DNA of 64,000 nucleotides, from NCBI RefSeq assembly GCF_000237925.1, contig NC_031499.1, positions 6,950,195 through 7,014,194 of the forward strand. Direction: 5' to 3'. Source of the stretch: Schistosoma mansoni. Its lineage: Eukaryota; Platyhelminthes; Trematoda; Strigeidida; Schistosomatidae. Position 1 is the stretch's first letter. The number at the start of each line of letters is the position of its first letter. Below, piece after piece: positions 1 to 10,947 of the stretch. A program made the position numbers and the translations under genes. The notes beneath the pieces were generated by a model, which saw only the letters and a list, made by a program, of their open reading frames with translations, searched no databases and had not been told where the DNA came from.

Positions 1-210
1 TGCATCTAAAGAAGGAATGAATGTTTGAATGAATGAGACAGTAAAAGAAAACCGTTTAGTAAATGTACATTTAAAAATTGTAACGCCTTCTTTTCTATTC
101 CTTTGTTTTAAATATGTTAATAATGTCAAGTATATAATTAAAGCCATTATAGATATATATGTATATATTGGTTTAAACAGGAACTAACTTACCATTATAG
201 TAGTAGTTAA

Positions 211-460
211 AACCTCTTAACCACTGAACCAGCTGGCGTCCAGTGATGCCAATGTCTAACTTCAACTAATCCACAATCAATGCGATACCATCCGCTTTTT
301 TCTTCAGTGAAGAATTGCAAGCTTCGAGATAGATTTCTTGGAGTTCTAACGAGAAGCAGTGACCAGTGGAGTTCATTTGTGTCTGTTGTAAAGAAGTTAA
401 TCAATGAACATAATGGGGGACGGTCTTGTAATATCGTGAATTGGTGATCAAAGTTTACAT
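211..460. repeat. Degenerate tRNA-headed SINE pieces (SINE-1)
   Basis: Reverse-strand remnants of the tRNA-like head (taaccactgaaccagc) and its 5' arm are followed by a forward piece reading gagaagcagtgaccagtgg. The same pieces occur in better-preserved copies at 5.4-5.8 and 6.9-7.2 kb. The open frame across this stretch is not a gene. The 210 bases to the left hold nothing recognisable. Confidence 0.45.
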
Positions 461-635
461 GAGGTTGAATATTCAAATGGGACATTAGGTATGCTTTGTC
501 TCAACAATTTCTAATTCATAAAATGTAAAAAGAACAAGAGCTAACAACTTGGAAGCCTATGTGTAGGTAGGTTACCTCCCAGTTCACATAGGGCTCATAC
601 AGATAAACAGGACAGAGAAGCTCACGGATTTCAAA

Positions 636-1205
636 TTGAAAGCACTAACTGCTTGTATATGAACTCAGCAAGTTTATTGAACAGAATCGATGAGCAGTGT
701 GAACTCAGCAATGCCAATGATACTCATGTGGCAGGAATATCTGAAGCACAGATATCCTTTCAATTCCCCGACCAGGAGCTATCAATATCCTGAATGTCTT
801 TGTTTTGCAATGACAGACCAACAGGAATTGAGGACCGAGTAGCCTCATACTCGCTATCTTGATTGGTGTCACATCAAGTGCACAACGAAGTGTTTATCAA
901 TCCTAATGAATCTGTATGGTGCTCATTAAGATTGTCTATCATCTTGAGGTGTATAGACGGATTCATCTACAGGAAGCCCACTAATGACATCGAGTACGAC
1001 AATCGTATGTTGAAAGGATTACCACACAGCAAGTCTTCAAACCGCCGACCGGTAGCACTTCTCTCTGTACCTTTAAAGATTATCGAGTCCTTGATATACG
1101 ACGGTCTACATGAATACTTACTATCCACAAGCTTCTTCTCACCACAACAGCATGGTTTCAGTAATGTTCACTTTCCTATAACCAACATGCTAACTGTGAT
1201 TAATA
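636..1205 (+). pseudogene. CR1-like non-LTR retrotransposon fragment (endonuclease and RT pieces)
   Basis: About 640-830 conceptually encodes a broken endonuclease start, with DTHVAGISEAQ and FPDQELSI in the style of CR1 endonucleases. About 1030-1190 encodes a reverse transcriptase finger segment: SNRRPVALLSVPLKIIESLI, then SPQQHGF. Most of the endonuclease and the linker are missing, so this is an internally deleted copy with stops. The segment SNxRPxxLLSVPxKIxESLI is characteristic of CR1/Jockey-type RTs and differs from the RTE copies elsewhere in the window. It is dead. Confidence 0.6.
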
Positions 1206-1212
1206 CCATCAA

Positions 1213-1330
1213 ATGCCGGCCAGCTCAGTGGTCTAGAGGTTTAACTTTCGAGCGCAAGACATGTGGTCTTTGTTTCGGACCCAATGTGTGTGATCTTGGA
1301 AACGCAATACTGCGGCTATCCAATGTTACC
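1213..1330 (+). repeat. SINE-1 head fragment
   Basis: The tRNA-like box A region (ccagctcagtggtctagagg) is followed by a diverged remnant. It is inserted directly behind the CR1-like fragment and supplies the C-terminal part of the long open frame there, which is therefore not a real protein. Confidence 0.5.
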
Positions 1331-1423
1331 AAGTTTTCAATGATGGTCTTACTTCGTTCAATCCATGATACCAATCTAAATGATTAGATTGTTTAAAATA
1401 CCTACATACCAATTAGGAAATTA

Positions 1424-1707
1424 GGAAAAGACGTTGGAATTGGATAGGACATACATTAAAGAAATCACCTATGTGCATCACAAGGCAATCCATAACTTGG
1501 AACTCGGAAGGGAAGAGGAAAAGAGGAAGGCCAAAGAACATATTACGCCGGGAAATAGAAGCAGATATGAAAAGGATGAATAACAACTGGAAAAAACTGG
1601 AAAGAAAGGCTTAGGACAGAGTTGGATGGAGAATGCTAGTGAGCGGCCTATGCTCCTCCTGCACGAGGGGTAACAAGCGTAAGTAAGTAAGTAAGTAAGT
1701 AAGTAAT
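1424..1707 (+). mobile_element. SR2-like RTE retrotransposon, 3' end with (GTAA)n tail
   Basis: A 5'-truncated RTE copy. The C-terminal region encodes the typical WKWIGHTLRK / [15 protein letters not shown] type sequence, here mutated. It is followed by the short 3' UTR (ggcctatgctcc...taacaagcgtaag) and a (GTAA)n tail at about 1678-1707. RTE elements are known to end in short tandem repeats rather than poly(A). Confidence 0.75.
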
Positions 1708-2100
1708 TAGGAAATAGACATTATATATATTTAAGAATAATTTATACGAAATGACATTATTAGATGTGTAAGACTTTTGAATTTAAGTAGTAATAAACGA
1801 ATTTCATAATTTATATGACATACATGTGAGTATTGTCCATTGGGAGGTAGACAAATTTCTTTCTTATGAATGTATGAATGATTGAAAGTAAATGAATGCT
1901 ACGTAATATTTGTATTTTATCCTTGTTTAATCGATAAATAGGCATAGAAACAAGTTTCGTATTGATCTATAAGCTATGCCAAAATATTGATTACATTTAT
2001 TTCTTACAATCAAATGTATTTGATCATGAAGATCAAAAGTTATACATAATAAGATACATCAACTGGTCTGAGTAATATTAGATTCATGTTTAAAAAATAC
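1708..2100. other. AT-rich stretch without recognised features
   Basis: No coding potential, repeat end or RNA gene was recognised between the (GTAA)n tail and the next SINE copy. Confidence 0.5.
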
Positions 2101-2102
2101 TG

Positions 2103-2225
2103 AGACCATGGAAAACTTGGAAACACTGAACAGCTGTTTTGTCTTATTGTGGAACTCCTGAGCAGTTCGCACCCATGATCCTGCACACCGGACTCGAACC
2201 CGGGACCTTAGGTCTCAAGCGCACA
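2103..2225 (-). repeat. SINE-1 copy with degenerate hammerhead
   Basis: Read on the minus strand: a box B-like gggttcgagtccgg, then a mutated hammerhead (ctcaggagttcc...caaaac instead of CTGANGA...GAAAC), then the tail ccaagttttccatgg. The two core changes predict no ribozyme activity. Confidence 0.6.
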
Positions 2226-2444
2226 AATGTGACAATCAAATCACATAAATTGCCATGTTAAGTATGAACATAAGTGTTTCATCTTGTTCAGGACTCATCA
2301 TCTGGAAATATGAGCCTTTTAGCGTTGATGCTCATACTGTACCTTAAACACAGATTTTATTGTTTCAAGCACGAGTACGGTATCCTTTGGATTACTGAGT
2401 CCATATTATTTTTGTATCGGATAATCTTGCTTTTCACTTTGTAG

Positions 2445-3153
2445 GTCTCAAATATACACCACGGGGAAAGCAAGATTCTCCGATACAATACAACATGCAT
2501 CAATTAAATCACACTTGACGGCGAACCTTTAGAGGATGTAAAATCCTCTACATATCTGGGCAGCATCATTGATGAACACGGTGAATCTGATACAGATGTG
2601 AGGGCGATGATCGGCAAAGAAAGAGCAGCATATTTTTAATTGAAGAACATCTGGAACTCAGAACAACTCTAAACCAACACCACAGTCAGAATTTTCAATA
2701 TAAATGTCAAGACAGTTCTACAGTTCTACAGTATGGAGCGGAAACCTGGAGAACTACAAAAGCCATCATCCAGAAGATACAAGTGTTTATTAACGGTTTT
2801 CTACGCAAGATACTTCAGATCCACTGGCCAGACACTATCAGCAACATTATACTGTGAGAGAGAACAAACCAAATTTCATCCAGTTGAGTAAGAAATGAGG
2901 AACAAGCAGTGGAAGTGGATCGAACTCACACTGAGGAAAGAAGCCAACTGAGTCACAAGGCAAGCTCTCACATGGAATCCTAAAGGCCAAAGGAGAAGAG
3001 GAAGACGAACGACCACAACACTCAAATAGATGAAGACAGACATGAGAAAAATGAGCAAAAATTGTATAGAACTAGAAATGAAGGCCTAGGACAGAGTAGG
3101 TTGTAGAATGCTGGTCGACGGCCTATGTTCCATTGGGAGTAACAGGCGTAAGT
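2445..3153 (+). mobile_element. SR2-like RTE retrotransposon, 3' fragment
   Basis: It begins inside the RT thumb region. Conceptual translation gives fragments of [36 protein letters not shown] and the C-terminal RRRGRP block in several frames. It ends in a weak (GTAA)-like tail (aggcgtaagtatgtaaac). Many frameshifts and stops make it non-functional. The minus-strand open frame at 2876-3058 is antisense to it. Confidence 0.75.
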
Positions 3154-3484
3154 ATGTAAACGATATTTGAATTTGACTCAAAATCTAAGTTTTGTCTCCG
3201 ATTCTGATTGGCTAGTCTCTAAACCATACTTCCACCGATAAATGTTTGCAAGGTAAGCAAAATACACAAGATAAAATGGCCCTCTAGCACCTCCATGTTT
3301 ACCATTTTAACTGAAATTTTCAGTCTTCACAAATTTTAATTGCTGATATTAATAATGTGCTCATTAGTCACCGTCTTCAAGGTGCAGCTACTGAACTTCT
3401 ATTAAGTAAATGTAAGACAATTATCCACCGAAGGTAACAGATGACGGCTGTTCAGTATACTCATTTAGCTGAAGTTAAACATTA

Positions 3485-3600
3485 ACACTACTGGATACCA
3501 GTTCAATGGTCTATAGAGTTGAAAATTTGCTCACGAGACCTAAGGTTCTAGGTTCGTTGCCTAGTAACGGGGTCATGAATGTGCAAACTAGAACAAAACA
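3485..3600 (+). repeat. Degenerate SINE-1 head
   Basis: ggataccagttcaatggtct resembles the box A start and gttctaggttcgttgccta the box B region of the SINE-1 head. The hammerhead and tail are not recognisable. Confidence 0.35.
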
Positions 3601-3718
3601 GCAATAATCAGTTTGTGAACTGTTCTTTGAAAATTATTAGATGAGTTGAATTGGTTCCCTCATTTTGGTTGTTCTAAATCACTTGTCTTGGATTTAAAAC
3701 AGGGAATTCAATTCAAAT

Positions 3719-4488
3719 GGCGAGACTATAATTTATGGACGACCTTTGAACGAATCTTAAGTGACCTTGAGAGGTACTAGCCAATCAGCAGACAGTTATT
3801 ATACAGGAGAAATGTGATACAAAACCAAAGAATTAAAGTGGATACACTTCTTTTATATGATCCAGAAACTTGTCAAGGTTAGAAAAAAATTCAAAGGTTC
3901 CATAATCGTAATGCATAAGGTAGAGGAACTCATCCATATGGCTCCATAATAGTCGATCTCTAGAGCCATGATAAGTTCACAAGAACCCCCTTAGCTTCGA
4001 CCGCATAGCTTCATGATTGTTTGTGTGTACTTCGGTTGTGTGAATTTATCATTTTTATTATGGATATGTCCCTACAATACTCATACCACTGAACAGCCGA
4101 AGATTCAGTGACATCTGTGATTATTGCAGCCAATGTTACTGGTGCTTTTATTATACAGTTGGCGGAAATTATTATAATATGCCTTAGCCTCAATCTGGAT
4201 CGAGCGATAAAGGTCACTATTCTAGCAAACGTCTTCCTTCAACATGTATTACATCGAAGGACAACATCAATATAGTCTGCACAAGATCTACAAGTCACTG
4301 AATACCCGAAATTACAAATACAGGAACTTCTTGGTAGTCTCATTTGTTGTAGCCGCTTAATTGTCAAGTCTTCTCTATAGTTCTCTGTGAAGCGATCGTA
4401 CATGAGCACGAGGTACTGAATTCGGCGCCGTGACCTTGAAATTCCTCAAACGCTTCTGATTGGCTCGTCCATAAATTGTAGTCTCGCC
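3719..4488. mobile_element. 770-bp segment with 24-base terminal inverted repeats (MITE-like)
   Basis: The left end ggcgagactataatttatgg (3719-) and the right end, whose reverse complement is ggcgagactacaatttatgg (4465-4488 on plus), match over 24 bases with one mismatch. The interior has no convincing coding region; the 68-aa minus frame inside is unremarkable. No clear target-site duplication is visible outside the ends. It could be a non-autonomous DNA transposon, or two oppositely oriented copies of another repeat. Confidence 0.4.
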
Positions 4489-5085
4489 TAAGTTTAACTT
4501 ATCATTGATTATGATATTCACAATATTGTGTTATTTCAATCCAACCATTTATAATAATCTTGAATGGTCAACAAGGGAACTAATGACCATATTGCAATTC
4601 GACCAATAAAATTCGATTATCACTAAAGAACTGGATAAAAATAACATTCTCTATTATTCAGAAAAACTTGGACGTCCTAGGTTCGACCTCCGGTGAAGCT
4701 ATGGTTTTGAACTGCTGAAGATTCTCACACTAGGATGAAATAATTGACTTGTGTTTCTTTGTTTTCAATGATTATTTAATTTCAGTCGGCAAATCATCTT
4801 AACAATAACTATGAATGTTTTTGTTTACGTTATATGCTTACTTCCAAATGACATATGTTCTATTGTTTACATAAAGGTTTGTTCGAAACATTTTTTGGCA
4901 TCAAATGTGTTTCAAATTACTCTATGTATTTTAATAGTAATGAATGTTAAGTTGTTCTCCTGCTGTCAATGTTAGAAAACAAAATATGTATCAACTATTC
5001 AATAAATATAACATTGAGTAAAATTTCAAATACATTTCAATGTAGATAGAAATATCAACATCTTTTGGCTAATGTGTTACATCAG
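4489..5085. other. AT-rich stretch without recognised features
   Basis: No exon, RNA gene or repeat boundary was recognised here. Confidence 0.4.
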
Positions 5086-5290
5086 AACGGGGTTTCGTGG
5101 AGATTTTAGTAATTTTATATAATTGGAATCATGAGTCAATTGAAGCTAGATCACTATGGAAAGCCTGTAGGCACTGAATGGCCGTTTCGTCTTATTGTGG
5201 GACTCCTACTTGGCAGTGCGCATCCGTGATCCTGACTTGCGAGATTCGAACGCAGGACCTATCAGTCTCGCGCGCGAGCGCTCACTTTTG
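5086..5290 (-). repeat. SINE-1 copy, hammerhead interrupted
   Basis: The minus strand shows a box B-like segment, a hammerhead region in which CTGAGGA is disrupted by extra bases (gccaagtaggagtccc) although gacgaaacggcc is kept, then the tail gcttcaattgactcatgatt and the terminal ctccacgaaaccccgttctg. It is predicted inactive. Confidence 0.65.
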
Positions 5291-5389
5291 ACTGGCTCCA
5301 TGAAGTATATACTGGAGTTCAAGTGAGAAGCAGTGACTAGTGGATTTCAACCAGGTCTGTTGGGAGATATCAACTCACAGAAGACAATG

Positions 5390-5800
5390 GTGGATGTTGA
5401 AAGCATGAATCATTTGAAGCTAGACCACCATGGAAAACCTGGAAACACTGGACGGCCGTTTCGCCCTACTATGGGACTCCTCAGCAGTGCGCATCCATGA
5501 ACCCACTCTCGCGAGATTCGAACCCAGGACATACCAGTCCCGAGCCGAAGCTTTTGACCGATAGACCATTGAGCCGGCATCCCACGGTGTTAATGTCTAA
5601 CTTCAACTGATCCACGTAGTTGAGCAACCATTCACCAATTGTCTTCAGTGAGTTCCTATCTCATAACAGACGTGGTTTTGAACTCCACTGGTCACTGCTT
5701 CTCACTAGAGCTCCTAGATATACTTCTCGAAGTCACTAGTGAGCATATGATTATATTAATTATCAGAAGGGGTTTTGTGGAGACTTAGTATTTTTCATGG
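5390..5800 (-). repeat. SINE-1, near full-length copy with tRNA-like head and hammerhead
   Basis: Order on the minus strand: a terminal motif (ctccacaaaaccccttctga); a 5' arm (tgctcactagtgac, then gagaagcagtgaccagtgg); a tRNA-like head with a box A-like gccggctcaatggtc and box B gggttcgaatctc; the hammerhead; and the tail tttccatggtggtctagc. The tRNA-like head would supply an internal Pol III promoter, as is known for SINEs. This is one of the most complete copies in the window and shows the element's end motif joined to its 5' arm. Confidence 0.75.
5445..5490 (-). ncRNA. Type I hammerhead ribozyme, apparently intact core (SINE-1)
   Basis: Minus strand: helix I GCACTG / CAGTGT, core CTGAGGA, helix II GTCCC..GGGC, GAAA, helix III CGGCCGT, then the cleavage C. 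Together with the A of GAAA, helix III reads ACGGCCGT, a perfect palindrome. All conserved core bases of the hammerhead (CUGANGA, GAAA, UH at the cleavage site) are present. Sm-alpha satellite hammerheads in schistosomes are established; activity of this copy is inferred. Confidence 0.75.
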
Positions 5801-5829
5801 TTGAATGGTGGATGTGTCGCTAAATTTCG

Positions 5830-6052
5830 TGGATTCCTCGAAGTCAAACATTAACACCGTTGGATGCCGACTGACTCAGTGGTCTAGTGGTTAAGCGCTC
5901 GCGTGCGAGACCGATAGGTCCTGGATTCGAATCTCACGAGGTGGGATCGTGGGTACGTATTGCTGAGGAGTCTCAAAATAAGACGAATCGGCCGTCTAGT
6001 ACTTCCAGGTTTTCCATGGTAGTCTAGCTTCAATTGACTCATGATTTCAACT
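5830..6052 (+). repeat. SINE-1 copy (GAATC-mutated hammerhead)
   Basis: A clear tRNA-like head (gactcagtggtctagtggtt...ctggattcgaatctc) is followed by ctgaggagtctcaaaataag and gacgaatcggccgtc. GAAAC has become GAATC, removing an invariant A, so the ribozyme should be dead. The copy at 6846-7242 shares exactly this mutation, which suggests a common inactive source. Confidence 0.7.
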
Positions 6053-6086
6053 AGATAATGTGTTATATCCCGAAGAGAATTATGAA

Positions 6087-6540
6087 TGGTAACTTTTGAG
6101 AACTATTTGTGGACCAATATTATACGTATATTTCCTACTGTATATTTGTTAAGTAACTTAACTATTCATATTCATGTTCTCTTTATTTTAAGGTTTATTT
6201 TGACCTATAGACTATTATTATACGATTTATCATTTATGAATTACCCCCAGTCTACTAATTACTGTTCCCCCTATTCACAGCCACATTTGGCCGAATCTTC
6301 TACAAATGTTATTTTCTATTTTATTGGTACGATGTGGTCAGTCTGTTTGGTATATAAACCCAGTATGTTTGAAATACAATGATTCATATTGCAGAGGCTG
6401 GTATTGGTGTTCTGGACTTGACTGCCTGAGCTATGCGGAAAGCGGGACCGATAAAGAATCTAAACTGCTCTTATGGATTTTGTGTGTCACTGGTCCGATC
6501 AATAAATGGCTATTCTCTAATTGGCGGCATTGTTACGTCA
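6087..6540 (+). repeat. LTR-like dispersed repeat (family D), copy 1
   Basis: It matches, in the opposite orientation, 14433-14888 along its whole length with scattered differences. It begins TGGTAACTTTTGAG and ends GTTACGTCA (TG...CA ends), and contains a TATA-like ggtatataaacccag and a polyadenylation-like context (AAATAAATG in the other copy). These traits fit a solo LTR, but no internal retroviral-type coding region is present to prove it. The two open frames over this stretch (98 and 79 aa) are not conserved in the second copy. Confidence 0.5.
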
Positions 6541-6797
6541 TGTAATAACTTGACACATAGGCAGGCCACAATATAAAACATAATGGCTACAAACAAACTA
6601 AATTGCCACATCAATTACATTAAACTAACTATCATTTTACACTTAGTTCAATGTAATTAAGTAACAAGACATTGGATAATAAAAATTATACAGAACATGT
6701 TACGTAACTGTTCGTCTATCAAAATGTTAGGATAATATACTTGTTTGTTTATTAATAACGAATTCATTTAAAATCTAAGTAGTGGATATACACTATT

Positions 6798-7242
6798 TGA
6801 TGGTCTAGCTTCAATGGACTCATGATTTCAACTATGAAAATACTGAAATCTCATAAAACCCCTTCTGAATATAATCATATACTCACCAGTGAGTGGCTCC
6901 ATGAGGTATTTCCTGGAGTTCTCTAGTGAGAAGCAGTGATCAGTGGAGTTCAACCAGGTCTGTTGGGAGATATCAACTCACTGAAGACATCGGTGAACGG
7001 TTGCTCCATTTCGTGAATAGGTTGAAGTTAGACATTAACACCGTTGGATGCCAGGCGGCTCAGTGGTCTAGTGGTTAAGCGCTCGCGTGCGAGACCGATA
7101 GGTCCTGGATTCGAATCTCACGAGGTGGGATCGTGGATACGTATTGCTGAGGAGTCTCAAAATAAGACGAATCGGCCGTCTAGTACTTCCAGGTTTTCCA
7201 TGGTGGTCTAACTTCAATTGACTCATGATTTTACAAATCTAT
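6798..7242 (+). repeat. SINE-1, near full-length permuted copy
   Basis: It opens with the tail motif (ggtctagcttcaatggactc, then aaaaccccttctga), runs without a break into the 5' arm (actcaccagtgagtggctcc, gagaagcagtgatcagtgg), the tRNA-like head (ggctcagtggtctagtggtt) and a hammerhead mutated to GAATC, and closes with a second tail copy. Tail-to-5'-arm continuity is what a tandem or circular precursor would give. Confidence 0.7.
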
Positions 7243-7524
7243 TCGTAACTAAACACTTTCAAAGATAAATATCAACTAGAAACAAGTTTTTATTACGTAA
7301 TCACTAACAATTTTGAAACATTTTCTTTTAACGAATGTCTGCATAGTGATTACATCAATGTACTTTTGTTGTTTTGTTTTTTCCTTGCCTATCTATTTGT
7401 GGACAAATCTAATGAATGGTTAGTAACAGTTTTGTTAAATTGGTATCTATGGCATATGTCAATATTTACATTTAATCCATTCAAAAAAGGGTAACAACTT
7501 AAACAAACTTGATTCAAAGGTGGA

Positions 7525-7680
7525 TGGTGGCTAGCAGTGGAATCCAGGGCGCGCTTTTCGTCCTATTTGGTACTCGTCAGCTGGATGTACCTGCATCTCA
7601 GAGTTGATGTTCACTCTGAGACTCGATCAATGGGAAGATCCAAACAAACAATACTAAGTAAACTACATTCAGATTTGAAA
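7525..7680 (-). repeat. Sm-alpha-like element with degenerate hammerhead
   Basis: The minus strand contains agctgacgagtaccaaatag and gacgaaaagcgcgccctgg, next to the element's terminal motif (aagatccaaacaaacaatac read on plus). Helix II and helix III are both damaged, so it is predicted inactive. Confidence 0.65.
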
Positions 7681-7689
7681 ATTGTTGGT

Positions 7690-8010
7690 TTAACTAGACA
7701 TAATTAAACATGTTGTAGAAAGAATGTTTAAGTATTAACATGTATGTGTGTGCGTGTGTGTAATGAGGAATCGAAGAATTGATTACCGAATCATGTGAAA
7801 ATGATACTTTGATGAAATGAATATCAATTATAGTATGATGTATGCTACTGATGTCAACAGATATAAGTAGTATGTAACATTCATCGAAAGTGGAATGCAT
7901 GGTTGTAGAAGGTTAAAAAGATTGAAGAAAAAAGAATAGAGACTGATTGGTTTTCAAACATATTCGATTGTCCCTACTTGTGTGTTCTCTTTTTGTGATT
8001 TGTGTTGAGG
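7690..8010 (+). repeat. Dispersed repeat family C, copy 1
   Basis: It shares blocks with 29590-29980 (atataagtagtatgtaac, gtggaatgcatg/atagaatgta, ttcgattgtccc/ttcgatcgtctc) and with 33490-33610. There is no coding content. The class is unknown; it may be the Sm-alpha flanking unit or an old transposon. Confidence 0.4.
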
Positions 8011-8124
8011 AACTCATTTGTATAAGTTCATAGAACCTTCAAATACAAGTTATCTTCTACATGTATGAAGCATATGAACAGCATTCAAATTGATGTAAGG
8101 AATTCATGTGTACTGGTTAGCGTT

Positions 8125-8240
8125 TTTTAACAAGGTTGTTTTCTATGAGATGGGGTAGGTATTCTCATGGCCAACCCTCCTACTTTACCTGGTCATGAAG
8201 TAGGCAGTAATTCTAGAATAGCTACAAGCAGATTTGGCCG
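8125..8240 (+). repeat. Dispersed repeat block with gggatgggg motif, copy 1
   Basis: gcgttttttaacaaggttg, tatgagatggggta and atggccaaccctcctacttt correspond to gcgttttttagctagttag, tatgggatggggtc and atgctcaacccttctccttt at 12298-12370. The 60-aa open frame here is therefore repeat-derived. Confidence 0.5.
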
Positions 8241-8756
8241 GATATCATCAGCAACAGTTTACTGTAGGAGTTCATTCGATTGTCACCGCTCACCTTCTTA
8301 CTCACTACAATATAATCTTAGAAAAAACTGCCTCATGTTATTTATATAGTTATTTTATAGTTTACTAATATTCAGAATAGAAATCCAAAATTGTAAATAA
8401 TTTCATATACAGTTATATAATGTACCCATGTGGATCAGGGAAATGTCGTATAAGTTTTCAGGAGAACCAGACACTATCCAGACTTTCACATGACAAGCTA
8501 AACAGTACAATTCAATCCTGTTTAACAGACAGAGCTTCTGTATACACGATAATATTATTCAATTCAGAATTAAATTTAAACTTTCCTTTTTATAGTAAAC
8601 TGCCGGTATATGTTGTTGTGTTATTCAGTAGTATGTACGGATAACCGTTTTGACATTTATTGATTAAGATTCACAAACTGTTATATCCTATTACAATATT
8701 CATGAGTATAGATACAAAACTGTTTAATCAATGAATATTTGACAAATATCCATTTC
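8241..8756. other. Unassigned stretch
   Basis: A 74-aa open frame at 8420-8644 has no splice context, no recognisable domain and no second copy. I see nothing to support a gene. Confidence 0.4.
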
Positions 8757-9275
8757 AGTCAGTCAGTCAGTCAGTTACATCGTTGAAATTCGTACGTACG
8801 TATATCAGTTCGAGTTGTCATACCACATTAACACAGAGATGCAGTTGTCAATTCAAATCCCATTGTGGTAGAAGTAGTAAGGGTATAAGAAGTAATCCGA
8901 AAGATTGGGGTTTGAAGATGTTATTCAAGGAGTGTAATCTAATGAAATAAATTTGCAAAGAGAAAAAGACAGAGACATGAAGAATTCAAAAGATTAGAAT
9001 TTGGTAGAACACAAAGAGTGGATGCAACTTCGCCATTGAAAACGATTTTGAGACATGTCATTCAAAGCCTCTAACCATTGATTGCTATCATCTCGCGAAT
9101 CCCAGCCAGGTAGTATACATCTACTAACATGGCTCAGTCCAATTGTCAGTGACTTCATGGATTTGTGCCATGTTTTGGTCTGACCGCCCCTAGCTTTCTT
9201 CCGACCTACGCCTACACCATAAAACATTGCATGTCGAGGCAGTCGGTGGCTGGGCATACGTAACACGTGTCTCAG
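8757..9275 (-). mobile_element. RTE-type retrotransposon with (TGAC)n tail, 3' fragment
   Basis: The minus strand encodes the C-terminal region (LRMPSHRLPRHAMFYGVGVG, GGQTKTWHKSMKSL, LPGWDSRD, NRFQWRSCIHSL). It ends in a 3' UTR and a CAGT/ACTG tail at 8757-8776. It is close to the copy at 21905-22916 and clearly related to the long copy at 57.8-61.6 kb. It is truncated at its 5' side. Confidence 0.8.
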
Positions 9276-9960
9276 TCACCTCAACTGACGAAGTTTCACT
9301 ATTTCATAAATCGATTTGACAAATATCCATTTGGCTTGATAGAATTTTATCGATTAAGTTGCATTATGGCTACTAGTGTAATTAATTCGACATTCCCTGC
9401 ACTAAGTTGAGATTTTACGGAGCTCAAAGTAATTGATAGGAAATTCTGAATCTAGGTTTTTTGTAACTTGTTGGAAATTGTCAGTAGGGATTACCCATAA
9501 TATTGAAGAAAGTGATGATTTCGTGAGATTCAAACCTTCTTCATCTTACTTCACAGCTGCCTAGTACCACATACATGGCATCTTCAACCATGAGGCTTAG
9601 CGATTTACATTAGAATTTCGCCTGAAGATAGCACAGATGTCTTGATGACGAGTGCAGACTAGCATAAAATTTAGGTCAAGAAAGGTTCGCTGTCGACAAC
9701 CTTCAGATACCTAATATACATATATATCTTGAGACAAACACCAAAATACATATCTTAGTTATTTAAAGTATATTTTGCAAAGGTTCCCCTCGTTAGCTGG
9801 GATGAAAGGAAAAGTAAATCATGCAAATCAAGTTCTTCACCTTACTCATTTATTGCGTATCACTCTGGTGAAGAAGATAAATTTTCTCAAAACAATAAGA
9901 TCTAACAATAAACATAAGTAATTGGAATAGCACCAACTATATCACTACTTATTTTATTTA
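9276..9960. other. Unassigned stretch
   Basis: No coding exon or known element was recognised. The segment gagattcaaaccttcttcat...cacagctgcctagtacc looks like other tRNA-headed repeat debris but is too diverged to name. Confidence 0.35.
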
Positions 9961-9964
9961 CTTT

Positions 9965-10500
9965 GTTTATTTAAAGACATAAACACTGGTACAAGAAGGC
10001 ACCGAATATATATGCGCCACATGAATCATTCGATTTGTGTGAGGGCTGGAATACTGGCTGGGTGCCAAAACCGAAACAGGTGGTTTTCTTAGGGGATCAC
10101 ACCCCGAGCCTTTGACCTAATGATCTGATCCACAAGGCAGTGGAGCATCGTAAGGAGATGCAGTCACATGGTAGCCTCTGACAAACAATTGGTTCATATG
10201 CCATTTGTTCCCTCAAAATCATAGAGCTTATGTGCACCAACGCTTTGGAAACAGGGTTTTCCAACTCCCCTGGGTGGACTCACCGTGTCTACCGGCCCGG
10301 GTAAAGCGCCTTACATTCGCTTTCCGTCCTCTCAAATTTGTAAACAACACCCCTACCACGAGAAGGCAGTGAGTAGGATTTCCTTGGAAGAGGCTTTATA
10401 CGCATGGCCGTATGAAAGCCATATCTTGTTTGTTATTTCTCGTTTCACATTTGTTTTCACTTCTATATCATCAAGTGACAAATTCTTCCACATATATTAA
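9965..10500 (-). repeat. Dispersed repeat family A, copy 1
   Basis: It shares long blocks with 16083-16610 (gtacaagaaggcaccgaata, gatctgatccacaaggcagt, gaggcttatacgcatggcc-like) in the same orientation, and with 12030-12235 in the opposite one. It contains no intact coding frame. It may be a 5' UTR or LTR-like part of a larger retroelement. Confidence 0.6.
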
Positions 10501-10504
10501 CAGT

Positions 10505-10645
10505 TGAATTCATAAGTCAATCTAAGCTAGACCACCATTAAAAACTTGAAAGAAGTGAACGGCTATTTTGTCCTAGTAGAAGATTCTTCAGCAGTCCGCA
10601 TCCACGATCCCGCATACAGGACTAGGACTCAGGACCTCTAACCTC
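10505..10645 (-). repeat. SINE-1 copy, degenerate
   Basis: Tail (aagctagaccaccattaaaa on plus), a decayed hammerhead (attttgtcctagtagaagat on plus) and box B remnant (ggactcaggacctc) are all in SINE-1 order. It is predicted inactive. Confidence 0.55.
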
Positions 10646-10947
10646 ACTCACATATTCGTTCCATATTTTATTTGAACGCGTGTTCATTCATATATTTCAT
10701 ATATTGTTATTTCATTCTGATTATCTTCTAACCATTACGTAACTTGAAATTTTGACTACATTTTTAACCCCCCCCCCTCTTAATGACGTCATTTTAAATT
10801 ATAAATTATTGTTTGATAGGTTTATCATACTTTTCTTAGAATTTATAATAATAGTACATTGATTGAATTTAACCTCCTAGAGATATTATTAGTAACAAGT
10901 CTCTGTATATTTAAATTACTGGTACATAAATAAACAGAATGACTTCA

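Noticed and set aside
863-1387. A 174-aa plus-strand protein
   Set aside because: It is a chimera of a CR1-like RT remnant and a SINE head, not a host gene.
6086-6545. Two overlapping frames of 98 and 79 aa
   Set aside because: They lie in the LTR-like repeat and are not kept in the second copy at 14433-14888.
7070-7130. True tRNA gene in the SINE-1 head
   Set aside because: It has box A and box B similarity, but the acceptor and anticodon arms do not pair as in a functional tRNA, and the same sequence recurs as part of a SINE.
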